64,000 bases of DNA from Anaerolineales bacterium. Its GTDB lineage: Bacteria > Chloroflexota > Anaerolineae > Anaerolineales > UBA11858. The first letter of the stretch is position 1; each line of letters opens with the position of its first letter. The notes beneath the pieces were generated by a model. That model worked only from the letters and a program-made list of their open reading frames with translations. It was not told the origin of the DNA and searched no databases. This document shows, one piece after another, positions 63,739 through 64,000 of this stretch. Position numbers and translations under genes: made by a program. The stretch is taken from NCBI GenBank assembly GCA_028278545.1, contig JANQED010000132.1, forward strand, positions 62,001-126,000, written 5' to 3'.

Positions 63739-64000
63739 GTTCTTTCATCGCAAAAGCCCAAACAACAACTGGATAGCGAGGATCATTATCTAGAGAATGC
63801 AGTAGTGGTTTGTACTTCACCCACCTTTCCAGGTTTGCAATAACACAGGCACGATTTCCCCAACTACCAGTTTTAATGTTTCGTGAATGGAATCCACCTT
63901 CTTCAAGCAGATATTTTAATCCAGTCGCTGTCCATCGTGAACAATCAATTGGCGCATTGTGAACACGGACCAAAAACGGAGTTGCTACAATAAACCATCC
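63731..64000 (-). CDS. SAM-dependent methyltransferase, C-terminal part (cut by window end)
   Basis: About 90 codons, open to the window edge. The frame reads IVATPFLVRVHNAPIDCSRW then TATGLKYLLEEGGF, the usual end of class I methyltransferases found in glycan loci (motif TPF...H..P.D..RWT..GL..LL.E.GF). An apparent internal start at 63973 is a TTG and not the true one. It may methylate a sugar or act on a lipid-linked intermediate. Confidence 0.7.
   Translation of the reverse strand, partial: GWFIVATPFLVRVHNAPIDCSRWTATGLKYLLEEGGFHSRNIKTGSWGNRACVIANLERWVKYKPLLHSLDNDPRYPVVVWAFAMKEHE

Noticed and set aside
1-64000. Mobile elements, integrases, tRNA genes or attachment sites
   Set aside because: No transposase or integrase-like protein, no terminal inverted repeats and no cloverleaf seen by eye; a tRNAscan and IS search would settle it.

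Overview
The window reads as a chromosomal piece of a bacterium from the phylum Chloroflexota, most likely an Anaerolineae-type lineage. The basis is the combination of DUF4012 and DUF2723 envelope proteins, an NBR1-Ig-like lipoprotein with a Thr/Pro-rich linker, a GAF/PAS/HD-GYP sensor, a MetV-MetF fusion and corrinoid methyl-transfer genes. This is inferred from gene content only; there is no rRNA gene to confirm it. I found no tRNA, rRNA, CRISPR array, insertion sequence or phage module by eye.

Region 1 (1-1632) is the 3' part of a lipoprotein with twelve YadA-head-like 15-residue repeats, an S74-type self-cleaving chaperone domain and a C-terminal membrane helix. Region 2 (about 1700-10840, + strand) is a one-carbon/B12 module: MetV-MetF fusion, GltD-like FAD/Fe-S oxidoreductase, a PF13769-like small protein, a ferredoxin-ASKHA corrinoid reactivator, a corrinoid protein, a homocysteine methyltransferase, a methyl-THF:corrinoid methyltransferase and a DUF1638 protein. 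Together these supply every activity of a B12-dependent methionine synthase as separate polypeptides, plus the enzyme that makes methyl-THF and a possible electron supply. Its leader and intergenic DNA carry hairpins, terminators, a repeated palindrome and small tandem repeats.

Region 3 (10.9-21 kb) is mixed: an M29 aminopeptidase; on the - strand a solute-binding lipoprotein beside a HAMP-GAF-PAS-GAF-GAF-HD-GYP sensor and a NarL-type response regulator with tandem promoters and a long leader; a HAD-IB phosphatase; and fabF-fabH, the latter with an unusual C-terminal tail.

Region 4 (about 21-64 kb, all - strand) is a very large exopolysaccharide/cell-surface glycan locus that continues past the window edge. 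It holds a Wzb-like phosphatase, a Wzc-like chain-length regulator/tyrosine kinase carrying six LysM-like repeats, two initiating phosphoglycosyl transferases with unusual architecture (one fused to a GT2, one with its domains in reverse order), two Wzy/ligase-like proteins, about eleven glycosyltransferases, GT-C type membrane proteins, a DUF4012 protein, an aminotransferase, an epimerase, a sulfotransferase, an asparagine-synthase-like protein, a CapK-like adenylate enzyme and a GNAT. Many genes overlap by a few bases and start at GTG or TTG. Three genes are visibly AT-rich and one glycosyltransferase survives only as a C-terminal scrap, so the locus looks like a mosaic built by repeated acquisition. 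No Wzx flippase or ABC exporter is visible in the window.
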